64,000 bases of DNA from Streptomyces sp. PH10-H1. GTDB lineage: Bacteria; Actinomycetota; Actinomycetes; Streptomycetales; Streptomycetaceae. The translations under genes and the position numbers were made by a program. The DNA lies in assembly GCF_030063355.1 (NCBI RefSeq), contig NZ_JASISZ010000001.1:186001-250000 (forward strand), written 5' to 3'. The notes under the pieces were generated by a model. The model searched no databases, had not been told where the DNA came from, and saw only the letters and a program-made list of their open reading frames with translations. Position 1 is the first letter of the stretch, and every line of letters starts with the position of its first letter. This document shows positions 19,040-28,108 of this stretch, piece by piece.

Positions 19040-19509
19040 GCGCGAGTTCCTCCGGCCGCTAGCTTATTGCAAGTCTTATGCAAGTGCACGCTAGCAGCAG
19101 AAGGGTTTCCGCCCGGTCTACGGTCCCGCGCTGCTTCAGCCCGGCCGATAACGGCTCGTCGGGGGCGGTACATCGTGCATGGCGCTCGTACTCTCACCGG
19201 GTCGGGGAGGGGTCGGGGCAAGGGAGGGCTTTGGGGGGATCCCACAGTGTCCCCGCGGCCGGCCGCACTCCGCACAACGCGTCACCGAATCGTGCGGCGC
19301 CGCGCGGCGGCCGTGACGAGCATCACGTGACCTGCTGAAACAAGCGAAACGCAAGCGCCGCGGCGGAGGCTGGGCCGTGCAGTGAACTCTCCAAGACGCC
19401 GGGCATGCCGTTGTCGTCAATCGACGGTGATCATGGGTTGCCCACTGCGCTAGCGTCACGGCGTCACCTGTACGAACCAGCCCAGCCGATCTCTCACCCC
19501 GGAGTACCG
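19040..19509. other. Intergenic region between sodF and bioY
   Basis: Contains the sodF ribosome site and Nur box at its left end. The remaining 420 bp show no believable gene. An 8-bp palindrome TCACGTGA is at 19323-19330. No biotin-regulator site could be recognised before bioY. Confidence 0.6.
19067..19083 (-). promoter_or_regulatory. Nur (nickel uptake regulator) box upstream of sodF
   Basis: On the minus strand the sequence reads TTGCAT-AAGAC-TTGCAA, matching the S. coelicolor Nur consensus tGCaa-N5-ttGCA as I recall it. It lies 28 bp before the sodF start, where a repressor would block transcription. GCTAGC sites flank it at 19058 and 19090. Confidence 0.75.
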
Positions 19510-20112
19510 ATGAGCACCGCTGCTGTCTCTGCCACCCGGACCGGCACGGTCCTCGCCGATCTGCTCCCCGCCTCCTCCGCCGCCCGCGCCCGGGTGCGCG
19601 ACGTGGCCCTGGTGCTCGGCGGCGCCGCGCTCACCGGCCTGGCCGCGCAGCTCTCGGTCCCCGTCCCCGGCTCCCCGGTGCCGGTCACCGGTCAGACCTT
19701 CGCCGCACTGCTCGTCGGCACGGCGCTCGGCGCCCGCCGCGGCTTCGCGGCGCTGGCCTTGTACGCGGTGGCGGGCGTCGCCGGCATGCCGTGGTTCGCC
19801 GACGGTTCCTCCGGCTCGTCCATGCCCAGCTTCGGCTACATCCTCGGGATGCTGCTCGCCTCGACGGTCGTGGGTGCGCTGGCCCGCCGCGGGGCGGACC
19901 GCACCGTGCTGCGGACGGCCGGTGCCATGGTGCTCGGCAGCGTGATCATCTACGCGATCGGCGTGCCGTACCTGGCGCTGGCCGCCCACCTCTCCTTCGG
20001 CAAGGCCGTCTCGCTCGGCCTGACTCCGTACCTCCTCGGTGACGCCCTCAAGGCCGCCCTCGCGATGGGCGCCCTGCCCGCCGCCTGGCAGTTCATCGGG
20101 CGCCGCGGCTGA
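19510..20112 (+). CDS. bioY: Biotin transporter substrate-binding membrane protein BioY
   Basis: 200-residue integral membrane S-component of an energy-coupling-factor biotin transporter, with about six helices. The BioY signature VPVPGSPVPVTGQTFAALLVG is followed by GARRGFAALALY and, later, YLLGDALKAALA. ATG at 19510 has GGAG 5 nt upstream. No bioM or bioN is next to it; solitary BioY with a shared energizing module or acting alone is known in actinobacteria. Confidence 0.93.
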   Translation: MSTAAVSATRTGTVLADLLPASSAARARVRDVALVLGGAALTGLAAQLSVPVPGSPVPVTGQTFAALLVGTALGARRGFAALALYAVAGVAGMPWFADGSSGSSMPSFGYILGMLLASTVVGALARRGADRTVLRTAGAMVLGSVIIYAIGVPYLALAAHLSFGKAVSLGLTPYLLGDALKAALAMGALPAAWQFIGRRG

Positions 20113-20159
20113 CCGGAGCCGCCCCCGGTCAGCCGCGCGGGCTGAATGTCAGCCCCCGG

Positions 20160-21602
20160 CTACCGGGTCACAGCGTCCTTCTTGCCGCTCTGAAACCGCT
20201 CGCGGACCAGCGAGACCGTGACCACCAGCGCGGCCACCAGCAGTGACAGCAGCACCTGGGGCCGGCCGTCCTTGTCGGTGAGCATGTAGACGAGCACGAA
20301 CGAGATCATCGCGATGGTCGCCCACGTCAGGTACGGGAAGAGCCACATCTTGACGATCAGCTTCTCCGGCGACTCGCGCTCGATGATCCTGCGCATACGC
20401 AGCTGCGAGAAGCAGATGACCAGCCAGACGAACAGCGCGACGGCACCGGACGAGTTCAGCAGGAACTTGAAGACGGTGTCCGGCCACTCGTAGTTGAAGA
20501 AGACGGCGATGAAGCCGAAGGCGACCGAGCCCAGGATCGCGTTCCGCGGCACCCCGTTCCGGCTGGTGAGCGCGAACCCCTTCGGCGCGTCGCCGCGCTG
20601 CCCGAGCGAGAACGCCATCCGGGAGGCGGTGTACAGGCCGGAGTTGAGACAGGACAGAACGGCGGTCAGGACGATCACATTCATGATCTCCCCGGCGTGC
20701 GCGATGCCTATCGAGTCCAGCGCCGCGACGTACGAGCCCTTCTTGGCGATCGCCGGGTCGTCCCACTTCAGCAGGGACACCACGATGAGGATCGAGCCGA
20801 GGTAGAAGACGCCGACCCGCCAGATCACGCTGTTGGTGGCCTTGGTGATGGCCTTGCGCGGGTTCTGGGACTCGCCCGCCGCGAGGGTGACGATCTCGCT
20901 GCCCATGAAGGAGAAGACGACCATCAGCACACCGGTGAGGATCGCGCCGGGCCCGTTCGGCAGGAACCCGCCGTGCCCGGTGAGATTGGCCATGCCGACC
21001 GCCTTGTGGTCGGAGCCGGGCAGGATGCCGAAGGCGGCGAGGCCGCCGAGGACGATGAAGGCGGCGATCGCGACGACCTTGATCCCGGCGAACCAGAACT
21101 CGAATTCGCCGTACGAGCCGACGGAGACCAGGTTGGTCGCGGTCAGCACGGCCATCACGATGAGCGCCCAGGCCCACTGCGGGACGGCCGACACCCATCC
21201 GTGCAGGATCGTGGCCCCGGCCGTCGCCTCGACCGCCAGCACCACGACCCAGAAGAACCAGTACAGCCAGCCGATGGAGAATCCGGCCCAGCGGCCGAGG
21301 GCGCGGTCCGCGTAGGCGGAGAAGGAACCCGATGTCGGGTTGGCGACCGCCATCTCGCCGAGCATCCGCATGACGAAGACGACCATCGTGCCGACGAGGG
21401 CGTACGAGAGCAGGATGCCGGGGCCCGCTGCCGCGATGCCGGAGCCGGAGCCGACGAACAGGCCGGCGCCGATGACGCCGCCGATGGCGATCATCGACAG
21501 GTGGCGGTTTTTCAGCCCGGCCTGAAGACCGGACGACTCCTGTGGAGCCTGGTTGTCCTGGGGGCGGGACTCGGTCACAACTGAGGGGGGATGTGAGCTC
21601 AT
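20160..21602 (-). CDS. Amino acid permease (APC superfamily, GABA/aromatic/basic type)
   Basis: 480 residues with about 12 membrane helices. The N-terminal RHLSMIAIGGVIGAGLFVGSG is the AAT-family signature for the sodium-independent amino-acid permeases (GabP, LysP, AroP). SEIVTLAAGESQNPRKAI in the middle is the second family signature. Substrate is an amino acid, closest in look to GABA permease, but the specificity is not certain. ATG at 21602 is used; an upstream extension is possible but looks non-coding. Confidence 0.88.
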   Translation of the reverse strand: MSSHPPSVVTESRPQDNQAPQESSGLQAGLKNRHLSMIAIGGVIGAGLFVGSGSGIAAAGPGILLSYALVGTMVVFVMRMLGEMAVANPTSGSFSAYADRALGRWAGFSIGWLYWFFWVVVLAVEATAGATILHGWVSAVPQWAWALIVMAVLTATNLVSVGSYGEFEFWFAGIKVVAIAAFIVLGGLAAFGILPGSDHKAVGMANLTGHGGFLPNGPGAILTGVLMVVFSFMGSEIVTLAAGESQNPRKAITKATNSVIWRVGVFYLGSILIVVSLLKWDDPAIAKKGSYVAALDSIGIAHAGEIMNVIVLTAVLSCLNSGLYTASRMAFSLGQRGDAPKGFALTSRNGVPRNAILGSVAFGFIAVFFNYEWPDTVFKFLLNSSGAVALFVWLVICFSQLRMRRIIERESPEKLIVKMWLFPYLTWATIAMISFVLVYMLTDKDGRPQVLLSLLVAALVVTVSLVRERFQSGKKDAVTR

Positions 21603-21725
21603 GGGGTCGCATCCAATCCCAGACCGGCGAGTTACGGAACAGCTGAGGCCAATTCGTTGCTTTAACCTCAAATAACCCTCAAGCGCGTCCGGTGCCCCCC
21701 GGGGTATTCCCGGGTCCGGCCGTGC

Positions 21726-21731
21726 CACACT
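21726..21731 (+). promoter_or_regulatory. -10 box of a probably leaderless rpiB transcript
   Basis: CACACT ends 7 nt before the ATG of rpiB, so transcription would start at or next to the start codon. No ribosome site precedes the ATG. Confidence 0.4.
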
Positions 21732-21738
21732 CGTTCCC

Positions 21739-22227
21739 ATGCGCGTGTATCTCGGCTCCGACCATGCCGGCTTCGAACTCAAGAACCACCTCGTCGAATG
21801 GCTCAAGGCCAATAGCCATGAGGTCGTCGACTGCGGCCCGCACATCTATGACGCCCAGGACGACTACCCGCCGTTCTGCCTGCGGGCGGCGGAGCGGACC
21901 GCCGCCGATCCCGGCAGCCTCGGCATCGTCATCGGCGGCTCCGGCAACGGCGAGCAGATCGCCGCCAACAAGGTCAAGGGCGTCCGCGCCGCACTGGCCT
22001 GGAGCGAGCAGACCGCCGCGCTCGGCCGTGAGCACAACGACGCCAACGTCATCAGCATCGGCGGCCGGATGCACACCGAGGACGAGGCGACCAAGTTCGT
22101 CGAGATCTTCCTCGCCACCCCGTACTCCGGTGAGGAGCGGCACACCCGCCGCATCGACATGCTCACCGCCTACGAGACCACCGGCGAGCTCCCCCCGATC
22201 CCGGCCCATCACCCGCAGCAGGGCTGA
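21739..22227 (+). CDS. rpiB: Ribose-5-phosphate isomerase B
   Basis: 162 residues. Interconverts ribose-5-phosphate and ribulose-5-phosphate in the pentose phosphate pathway. Begins MRVYLGSDHAGFELK; the phosphate-binding loop is GGSGNGEQIAANK, the actinobacterial form, and NVISIGGRM is a late family motif. The downstream nei gene starts 7 nt after its stop, so they likely form an operon. Confidence 0.94.
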   Translation: MRVYLGSDHAGFELKNHLVEWLKANSHEVVDCGPHIYDAQDDYPPFCLRAAERTAADPGSLGIVIGGSGNGEQIAANKVKGVRAALAWSEQTAALGREHNDANVISIGGRMHTEDEATKFVEIFLATPYSGEERHTRRIDMLTAYETTGELPPIPAHHPQQG

Positions 22228-22234
22228 CCGCACG

Positions 22235-23044
22235 ATGCCCGAAGGGCACACGATCCACCGGCTGGCCGCCGACCACTTCGAGAGGTTCGGCGGCCGTCCT
22301 GTGCGGGCGAGCAGCCCGCAGGGCAAGTTCTCCGACAGCGCGGCGCTGCTGGACGGCGTGGTCCTCGACCGCGTCGACGCCCACGGCAAGCATCTGTTCC
22401 TCGGCTTCGGCGCGACGGGCTGGGTCCACATCCACCTGGGCCTGTTCGGCAGACTCGGCTTCGGCGACGGCAAGGCCCCACCCCCCACCGACACCGTCCG
22501 GCTGCGGCTCGCCAACCCCGGCTCGTACGCCGACCTGCGCGGCCCCACCACCTGCGCGCTGATCGCCGACGGCGAGAAACAGGCGATACACCACCGCCTC
22601 GGCCCCGACCCGCTGCGCTCCGCTGACGACCCGGGCAGGGCGTGGCACCGGATCTCCCGCAGCCGCACGACCATCGCGGCGCTTCTGATGGACCAGAAGG
22701 TGATCGCGGGCGTCGGCAACGTCTACCGGGCCGAGGTCCTCTTCCGGCACGGCATCGACCCCTACCGCGCCGGCCGCGACCTGACCCGCGCTGAATGGGA
22801 CGCCGTCTGGACCGACCTGGGCGCCCTGATGCGCGAGGGCGTGCGCAACAACCGCATCGACACCGTGCGCCCGGAGCACACCCCCGAGGCGATGGGCCGC
22901 CCGCCCCGCCAGGACGACCACGGCGGCGAGGTCTACGTCTACCGCCGCACCGGGCAGTCCTGCCTGGTCTGCGGAGGCGAGGTCCGCACCGCCGGCCTCG
23001 CCACCCGCAACCTCTTCTGGTGCCCGGTCTGCCAGCGGCCCTAG
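22235..23044 (+). CDS. nei: Fpg/Nei family DNA glycosylase/AP lyase
   Basis: 269 residues. Begins MPEGHTIHRLA, with catalytic P2 and E3 after Met removal; this start is typical of endonuclease VIII-like enzymes (Nei2 type) rather than Fpg. A helix-two-turn-helix lies at KVIAGVGNVYRAEVLF, and a C-terminal zinc finger CLVCGG ... FWCPVC is complete. Removes oxidised bases during base-excision repair. Its stop overlaps the stop of the convergent acetyltransferase gene by CTAG. Confidence 0.92.
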   Translation: MPEGHTIHRLAADHFERFGGRPVRASSPQGKFSDSAALLDGVVLDRVDAHGKHLFLGFGATGWVHIHLGLFGRLGFGDGKAPPPTDTVRLRLANPGSYADLRGPTTCALIADGEKQAIHHRLGPDPLRSADDPGRAWHRISRSRTTIAALLMDQKVIAGVGNVYRAEVLFRHGIDPYRAGRDLTRAEWDAVWTDLGALMREGVRNNRIDTVRPEHTPEAMGRPPRQDDHGGEVYVYRRTGQSCLVCGGEVRTAGLATRNLFWCPVCQRP

Positions 23045-24270
23045 AAGCCGTGCGGCAGCCACGGTTTGACGTCGGATCCGAAGGCCGGTGATGCCTCCGC
23101 CAGTGCGCCCGGGCGCAGTTCTGTGACCCGGCCGGCCCCGGCCAGCGCGCTCAGCGAGAAGCCGCCCAGGTACACCGAGCCCAGCTCCCGCACCGAGAGC
23201 GCCAGATCCGCCGCGTCCCCGGTCCGCACACAGGACGCGCCCTTGTGGTCCCCGGTCAGTCGCCAGCGGCCCTCGTTCCAGGGGCAGAAGGCGTCCTCGA
23301 CGTCGAACACCACATCCACCGGTGTCGCATAGGTGCGCGCCTCAAGGGCGGCGCCGAGTTCCACCAGCCGCACGTGCAGCGAGTCCCGCATCCCGATGCC
23401 GCAGCGCCGTACGTCCGACACCAGATGCAGCAACGGGTCGTCGGCCGGCCGGTTGTAGGTCGTCAGCCTGGACGTCAGGTCGAGGTCGAACAGGTAGCTC
23501 CACAGCGCCGCGTACGTCACCGGGTCGAGCGCCTCGACGTCGCGCAGCGCCACCGAGCCATCGGGCCCGGCCGGGCTCCACCGCGCCGTGACCGCGTACC
23601 GCGCGTAGCCGCGCACCTCCCCGTCCACCTCGGCCAGCACGCACAGCAGCGGGCCGGCGCCGTGTCGCTGCGACTCCGGGTCGAGGAGCGGCTGCCGGTC
23701 CCAGCCGGGCTGCCGGGCGATCATCCCCGGCCGTCCCGCGACCCGTTGGGCGTACACCGCCTCGCAGGCCTCCCGTCCCGCCTCGGGCGGCACGATCCGC
23801 AGCCGCACGCGTTCGGTGCCGGCGGGCAGCCGCAGCCGTACCCGCGTGGTGTCGATCTCCAGACGCATCTGCTCCGTCGCGTTCCCGTACCCGAACCGGC
23901 CGTAGATCGCCGGTTCGGAGGCGGTCAGCACCGCCAACGGCTCGCCCAGGGCCCGCACATCGTCCAGCTGTCTGCGCATCATCGCGGTCAGCACCCCACG
24001 CCGCCGGTGGGTCGGCTGCACGCTGACCATCGTCACCCCGGCCGCCGGTACCAGCGCGCCACCCGGCAGGGACAGCCGGAACGAGAACGCGCCCGCGGTC
24101 CCGACGATGTCGTCCGCGTCCATCGCGGCGAGCGACCGTTCGCACTCGGTGAGCTCCCGCCACAGCGCCCGTTCCTCGGAGGCATCTTCCACACCTCCGA
24201 AGGCGCGCTCGAACTTTCCGTACCAGCCGTCCCACTGACCGGCGTCGAGCACCCGCAATTCCATCGTCAT
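23041..24270 (-). CDS. Eis-like GNAT N-acetyltransferase
   Basis: 409 residues, the length of Eis (enhanced intracellular survival) proteins. N-terminal GNAT fold has the acetyl-CoA loop VSVQPTHRRRGVLTAMM. A second GNAT-like domain follows, then a sterol-carrier-like C-terminal domain ending HGF, whose terminal carboxylate is part of the Eis active site. Eis relatives acetylate aminoglycosides or peptides at several amines; the target here is unknown. The ATG lies in ATGACGATG. Confidence 0.86.
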   Translation of the reverse strand: MTMELRVLDAGQWDGWYGKFERAFGGVEDASEERALWRELTECERSLAAMDADDIVGTAGAFSFRLSLPGGALVPAAGVTMVSVQPTHRRRGVLTAMMRRQLDDVRALGEPLAVLTASEPAIYGRFGYGNATEQMRLEIDTTRVRLRLPAGTERVRLRIVPPEAGREACEAVYAQRVAGRPGMIARQPGWDRQPLLDPESQRHGAGPLLCVLAEVDGEVRGYARYAVTARWSPAGPDGSVALRDVEALDPVTYAALWSYLFDLDLTSRLTTYNRPADDPLLHLVSDVRRCGIGMRDSLHVRLVELGAALEARTYATPVDVVFDVEDAFCPWNEGRWRLTGDHKGASCVRTGDAADLALSVRELGSVYLGGFSLSALAGAGRVTELRPGALAEASPAFGSDVKPWLPHGF

Positions 24271-24367
24271 ACACCCTGCCTACCAGCCCTCTTGCCGGGA
24301 TGCGACCGTATTTCCGGGGGACGACGACCCACCGCCCGGGGAATCGACGTGCCGCCGAAAGGGTGGG

Positions 24368-24373
24368 TAGGGT
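24368..24373 (+). promoter_or_regulatory. -10 box of a near-leaderless SpoIIE-phosphatase transcript
   Basis: TAGGGT ends 9 nt upstream of the ATG at 24383 and no ribosome site lies between them. Confidence 0.4.
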
Positions 24374-24382
24374 CGCCGGAAC

Positions 24383-25525
24383 ATGGGTAAGGACGCGGCA
24401 CGAGACAGTCTCGGAACCCGGTGGCGCAGGTCGCTGCACAGGGTCCGCCTCGGCCTGCGCAAGTCCGCCGTCGACTACTTCCGCGGGGACGCCTCCGACT
24501 GGCTGGCGCTGGCCGTGCTCGTGCTCACGGTCCCGGCCCTCGCCTACACCACCGTCTCCATGCCCGTCTGGTGCCCGCCCAGCGCCCTCGTCCTGCCGAT
24601 CCTCACCGGCGGCCTGCTGCTGCGGCCCTCCAGCCTCCTGCTGCTCTACACGGCCTCCGCGGTCGCCCTGGTCGTCGAGTCCGCCGTCCTCGGCCCGTAC
24701 CGCGACGGCCCGGCCGGGGTGACTCCTGGCACCGTCCTGGTGGTCTCCGCGGTCGCCTTCGCCGGGCTGCTGATCGCCCAGTTCCGCAGCCGGGTCGGCG
24801 TGCCGTGGCGCCGCGGCCACACCATGCTCTTCGACCTGCGGGAACGGATCCGGGTCCAGAGCCGGCTGCCGAGACTCCCGGCCGGCTGGCACGCCGAGAT
24901 GGCGCTGCGGCCGGCCGGCGGCCAGTCCTTCTCCGGCGACTTCGTCGTCGCCACCCGCACGCTGGGCGGCCGGGTGCTGGAGGCCGTGCTGACCGACGTG
25001 TCCGGCAAGGGCATGGACGCCGCGTCCCGTTCGCTGCTGCTGTCCGGCGCCTTCGGCGGACTGCTCGGCTCGCTGCCGCCGCACGCCTTCCTCACGGCCG
25101 CCAACGGCTATCTGCTGCGCCAGAACTGGGACGAGGGTTTCGCGACCTCCATCCATCTGGTCCTCGACCTGGAGACCGGCGACTACGAGCTGCTCTCGGC
25201 GGGCCACCTGCCCGGCGTCCAGCTCAGCGCGGGCTCGGGGCGCTGGGAGGAGAAGGCGGCCGAGGGCCCGCTGCTCGGCGTGTACGACGGCGCCGAATTC
25301 CACGGCGTCAAGGGCACGTTGCGCTCAGGCGACGTGCTGCTGCTGTTCACCGACGGCCTGGTCGAGGCCGCGGACCGGGACATCACCGAGGGCATCGACC
25401 GGCTCATCGGCGAGGCCGACCGGTTCGTGGCCACCGGCTTTCGCGGCGCCGCCTGGCGGTTGATCGAGGCGGTCGCCAAGGACGTCAACGACGACCGCGC
25501 GCTGCTCATCGTCTGCCGCGACTGA
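24383..25525 (+). CDS. Membrane-anchored PP2C (SpoIIE-type) serine phosphatase
   Basis: 380 residues. The first 135 residues hold about three to four membrane helices; a SpoIIE/PP2C domain follows from about residue 165 to the end. Metal-binding acids are in SGDFVV, LTDVSGKGMDAA and LLFTDGLVEA, and DDRALLIVCR closes the domain. Streptomycetes use many such phosphatases to dephosphorylate anti-anti-sigma factors. No sigma or antisigma gene is adjacent, so the partner is unknown. Confidence 0.88.
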   Translation: MGKDAARDSLGTRWRRSLHRVRLGLRKSAVDYFRGDASDWLALAVLVLTVPALAYTTVSMPVWCPPSALVLPILTGGLLLRPSSLLLLYTASAVALVVESAVLGPYRDGPAGVTPGTVLVVSAVAFAGLLIAQFRSRVGVPWRRGHTMLFDLRERIRVQSRLPRLPAGWHAEMALRPAGGQSFSGDFVVATRTLGGRVLEAVLTDVSGKGMDAASRSLLLSGAFGGLLGSLPPHAFLTAANGYLLRQNWDEGFATSIHLVLDLETGDYELLSAGHLPGVQLSAGSGRWEEKAAEGPLLGVYDGAEFHGVKGTLRSGDVLLLFTDGLVEAADRDITEGIDRLIGEADRFVATGFRGAAWRLIEAVAKDVNDDRALLIVCRD

Positions 25526-25730
25526 CGTCACAGCACCGCGCTCCAACACCCGCGCATCGCACGCCGGTTCGCCCCATCGCTCCGAAGACGGCCTGTCGTG
25601 GGTGCGGGATGTCGTGGAACGATGTGTTTCCCGGGTCCAAGGTGTCGGTGCTTGGTGGCACGATGGACGTGGCGGGGGCGCGGCGACTCCCCGGACTGTT
25701 GCGGCGTACCGAATGAGGAAGTGATCCGCT

Positions 25731-25925
25731 GTGGCCATCTCCCTATCCGTAGTGCTCTTGTTGGGCGTCATCCTGGTGGTCATGATCAGGGGGAAGTCGA
25801 TCAAGCTCGGTCCCGCGATAGTGGCCGCTCTGTTCGGCTTCTTCATCGCGTCGACCAACATGGCGCCCTCGGTCAACCGATTCCTGACCTCACTTGCCGA
25901 CACCATCAACCAGATAAAGCTCTGA
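25731..25925 (+). CDS. Small two-helix membrane protein, conserved look, unknown function
   Basis: 64 residues: helix 1 at about residues 4-19 (LSVVLLLGVILVVMI), a short basic loop RGKSIK, helix 2 at about 27-43, then an amphipathic tail ending NQIKL. GTG at 25731 has GAGGAA about 10 nt upstream. Its 3' end overlaps the convergent asparaginase gene by 36 bp. I do not recognise the family, but the strong helix pattern and ribosome site argue that it is real. Confidence 0.65.
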   Translation: MAISLSVVLLLGVILVVMIRGKSIKLGPAIVAALFGFFIASTNMAPSVNRFLTSLADTINQIKL

Positions 25926-26903
25926 GGTCGTCTCCACGATCCGGCGCAGCGCGGCGGGGCGTTCCGGGCGTTCCGGCGTGGACAGCAGCGCGGCCAGCAC
26001 CGCGATACGGGCCTGCCCCGCGCGCAGCGAGCCGGCCAGCACCGCGCCGGCCTCCGCGAGGTCCACCGCTCCGCCGCCGGTGTAGATCGGCGCCACCGAG
26101 CCGGCCGCGACCCGGGTGCTGACCGCGACGAGGACTCCTTGCGCCACCGCCCGGCCGACCGCCGCCGCGAAGTCCGGAGTGGCGTTGCCCGCGCCGGTGC
26201 CGACCAGCACGATGCCCTCGGCGCCGGCGGCCAGCGCGGCGTCGAACAGCACCGGATCGGCGTCGCTGTGGTGCATCACGATGTCCACCCGCGGTGGCCG
26301 CACGCCCGCGGCGGGGAGCGGCAGCGGTTCGGGCCGCGGCCGGTGCCGCCCCCAGATCACCCGTCCGAACTGCACCCGGCCCAGCGGCAGCCCCGTCGGG
26401 TCGGCGAACGCCTGGACGTCCACGGTGTGCCTCTTCACCGTTCCCCGGGCCGCGTGCACCAGCCCGCCGAAGGTGATGACCGCGCCGATGTCCCGGCCCG
26501 TGGCGGCCGTCAGCAGCGCGTCGTAGAGATTGCCCGCGGCGTCCCCGTCGGTCGCGTCGAGCGGCTTCTGTGCACCGGTGAGCACGACCGGCCTGCGGTC
26601 GCCGTGGTGCAGGTCCAGCAGGAAGGCGGACTCCTCCAGGGTGTCCGTGCCATGGGTGACGACCACGCCGTCGACGGCCGGGTCGGCGAGCACCTCGTGC
26701 ACCGTTCGGAGCAGTTCCAGCTGGTGGGCGGTGGTCAGCCGGGAGCTGTTGACCGTGAAGAGGTCCACGACCCGCACCTCGACGTCCTCGGGGATCGCCC
26801 CCGCGGCCAGCACCTCCAGGCCCGCGGCCTCCGCCGCGTAGCCGGACCCCTGCCACCTGCTGGCTATCGTGCCCCCGGTGCTGATGACGACGATGTGCCG
26901 CAC
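25890..26903 (-). CDS. L-asparaginase
   Basis: 337 residues. Hydrolyses asparagine to aspartate and ammonia. The two Thr-containing motifs are VISTGGTIA near the start and VVTHGTDTLEES around residue 87-98. No signal peptide, so probably cytoplasmic. GTG at 26903 follows GAGGAAG and CAGGGG. It is divergent from an Lrp/AsnC-type regulator sharing a 118-bp promoter region, a layout consistent with control by that regulator. Confidence 0.92.
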   Translation of the reverse strand: MRHIVVISTGGTIASRWQGSGYAAEAAGLEVLAAGAIPEDVEVRVVDLFTVNSSRLTTAHQLELLRTVHEVLADPAVDGVVVTHGTDTLEESAFLLDLHHGDRRPVVLTGAQKPLDATDGDAAGNLYDALLTAATGRDIGAVITFGGLVHAARGTVKRHTVDVQAFADPTGLPLGRVQFGRVIWGRHRPRPEPLPLPAAGVRPPRVDIVMHHSDADPVLFDAALAAGAEGIVLVGTGAGNATPDFAAAVGRAVAQGVLVAVSTRVAAGSVAPIYTGGGAVDLAEAGAVLAGSLRAGQARIAVLAALLSTPERPERPAALRRIVETTSELYLVDGVGK

Positions 26904-27021
26904 AGTGCCCCTGCTTCCTCGTGTTGTCGGATAAGTCCACCGCAAGGATATGCGGAGATAGGCGGCATTTGATTGCTGATTGAGGCGCGAAACTGCGGAG
27001 ACAGTGCTAGAAAATGTCACC

Positions 27022-27474
27022 ATGGACGCTATCGACAGACGAATCTTGCGCGAGCTGCAGGCCGATGGCCGGCTGACCAATCAGGAACTGGCCCAGCGCG
27101 TCGGCCTCACCCCCTCCCCGTGCCTGCGCCGGGTGCGCCAGCTCGAGGACGACGGAGTGATCCGCAGCTACCGCGCCGTCGTCGAGCCGGCCGCCGTCGG
27201 GCGCGGCTTCGAGGTCTTCGCCTCCGTCGAGGTCCGCCGCGACCGCGACGCCGTCGCCGCCTTCGAGGCCCAGCTCCAGTCCACCCCCGACGTGGTGGAG
27301 GCCTACCGCCTCTACGGCGCCCCCGGCTGCCTCCTGCGCATCGCCGTCGCCGACAGCGAGGCCTACGAGCGCTTCTGGACCGAGAAACTGATCGCCCTCC
27401 CGGGCGTGAGCGACGTCAACTCCCAGATGATCATGAAGCGCATCAAGGCCCCCCAGGGTGTCCCCGTCGACTGA
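27022..27474 (+). CDS. Lrp/AsnC family transcriptional regulator
   Basis: 150 residues. N-terminal helix-turn-helix (DRRILRELQADGRLTNQELA, then GLTPSPCLRRVRQLE) and a C-terminal RAM domain for amino-acid sensing and oligomerization. The ATG at 27022 lacks a good ribosome site; TAGAAA about 8 nt before it suggests a near-leaderless transcript. It is divergent from asparaginase, a plausible target. Its end overlaps the convergent ArsC-like gene by 32 bp. Confidence 0.92.
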   Translation: MDAIDRRILRELQADGRLTNQELAQRVGLTPSPCLRRVRQLEDDGVIRSYRAVVEPAAVGRGFEVFASVEVRRDRDAVAAFEAQLQSTPDVVEAYRLYGAPGCLLRIAVADSEAYERFWTEKLIALPGVSDVNSQMIMKRIKAPQGVPVD

Positions 27475-27832
27475 CCCGCGACAGCGCGTCCTTGACCGCG
27501 TCCTCGCTGCGGGCGACCTGGGCGGTGCCGTCGTCCGAGGTGATGATCGGGCGCTGGATGAGCTCGGGACGGGCGGCGAGCGCCTCGATCCAGCGGCCCC
27601 GGTCCGCGGCCTCGCGGCCCCAGCCCGTCAGGCCCAGCTCGGCGGCGGCGGGTTCCTGGGTGCGGGTGATGTCCCAGGGCTCCAGCCCCAGCCGGTCCAG
27701 AACCGCGCGCAACTCGTCCTGATCCGGCGGGTCGTCCAGATAGCGGCGGACGGTGTACTCGGCGCCCTCGGCGTCCAGCGCGCTGATGGCCGAGCGGCAC
27801 TTCGAGCAGGCCGGATTGATCCAGATCTCCAT
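27443..27832 (-). CDS. ArsC/Spx family thioredoxin-fold protein (arsenate reductase-like)
   Basis: 129 residues. Begins MEIWINPACSKCRSAISAL, with the catalytic Cys at position 9 and a second Cys in a CSKC pair, then YLDDPPDQDEL and LIQRPII, typical of ArsC-like proteins. No arsR or arsB gene is nearby, so an arsenic role is not supported by context. ATG at 27832 has no clear ribosome site. Confidence 0.8.
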   Translation of the reverse strand: MEIWINPACSKCRSAISALDAEGAEYTVRRYLDDPPDQDELRAVLDRLGLEPWDITRTQEPAAAELGLTGWGREAADRGRWIEALAARPELIQRPIITSDDGTAQVARSEDAVKDALSRVSRRGHPGGP

Positions 27833-27903
27833 GGTAGGAAGCCTAGAACGAGTCCGGCCGGTGACCGGGGACGAGTCCTCGGTCACCGGCCGGAGCCGTA
27901 CAG

Positions 27904-27974
27904 AGCGGGCGACGGGAATCGAACCCGCGTAGCTAGTTTGGAAGACTAGGGCTCTACCATTGAGCTACGCCCGC
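27904..27974 (-). tRNA. tRNA-Gly (anticodon TCC)
   Basis: 71 nt including discriminator U73. Acceptor GCGGGCG pairs with CGCCCGC, anticodon stem CTAGT/ACTAG, loop CTTCCAA giving UCC, T-loop TTCGATT. CCA is not encoded. Confidence 0.97.
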
Positions 27975-28108
27975 AGCGCCACAGATTCTGGCACACCGCA
28001 TCGTAGCGGCTCACGCGCCCTCGTCGCACACCGGTAAACCCGTGCGGGTCGGCGTGGAATATTGGCTGCCCGCGCGTACCAGGGCATGTACTCTACGTGT
28101 CGCACCAG

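Noticed and set aside
27443..27832. Arsenic resistance locus
   Set aside because: Only an ArsC-like protein is present; no ArsR, efflux pump or methylase nearby.
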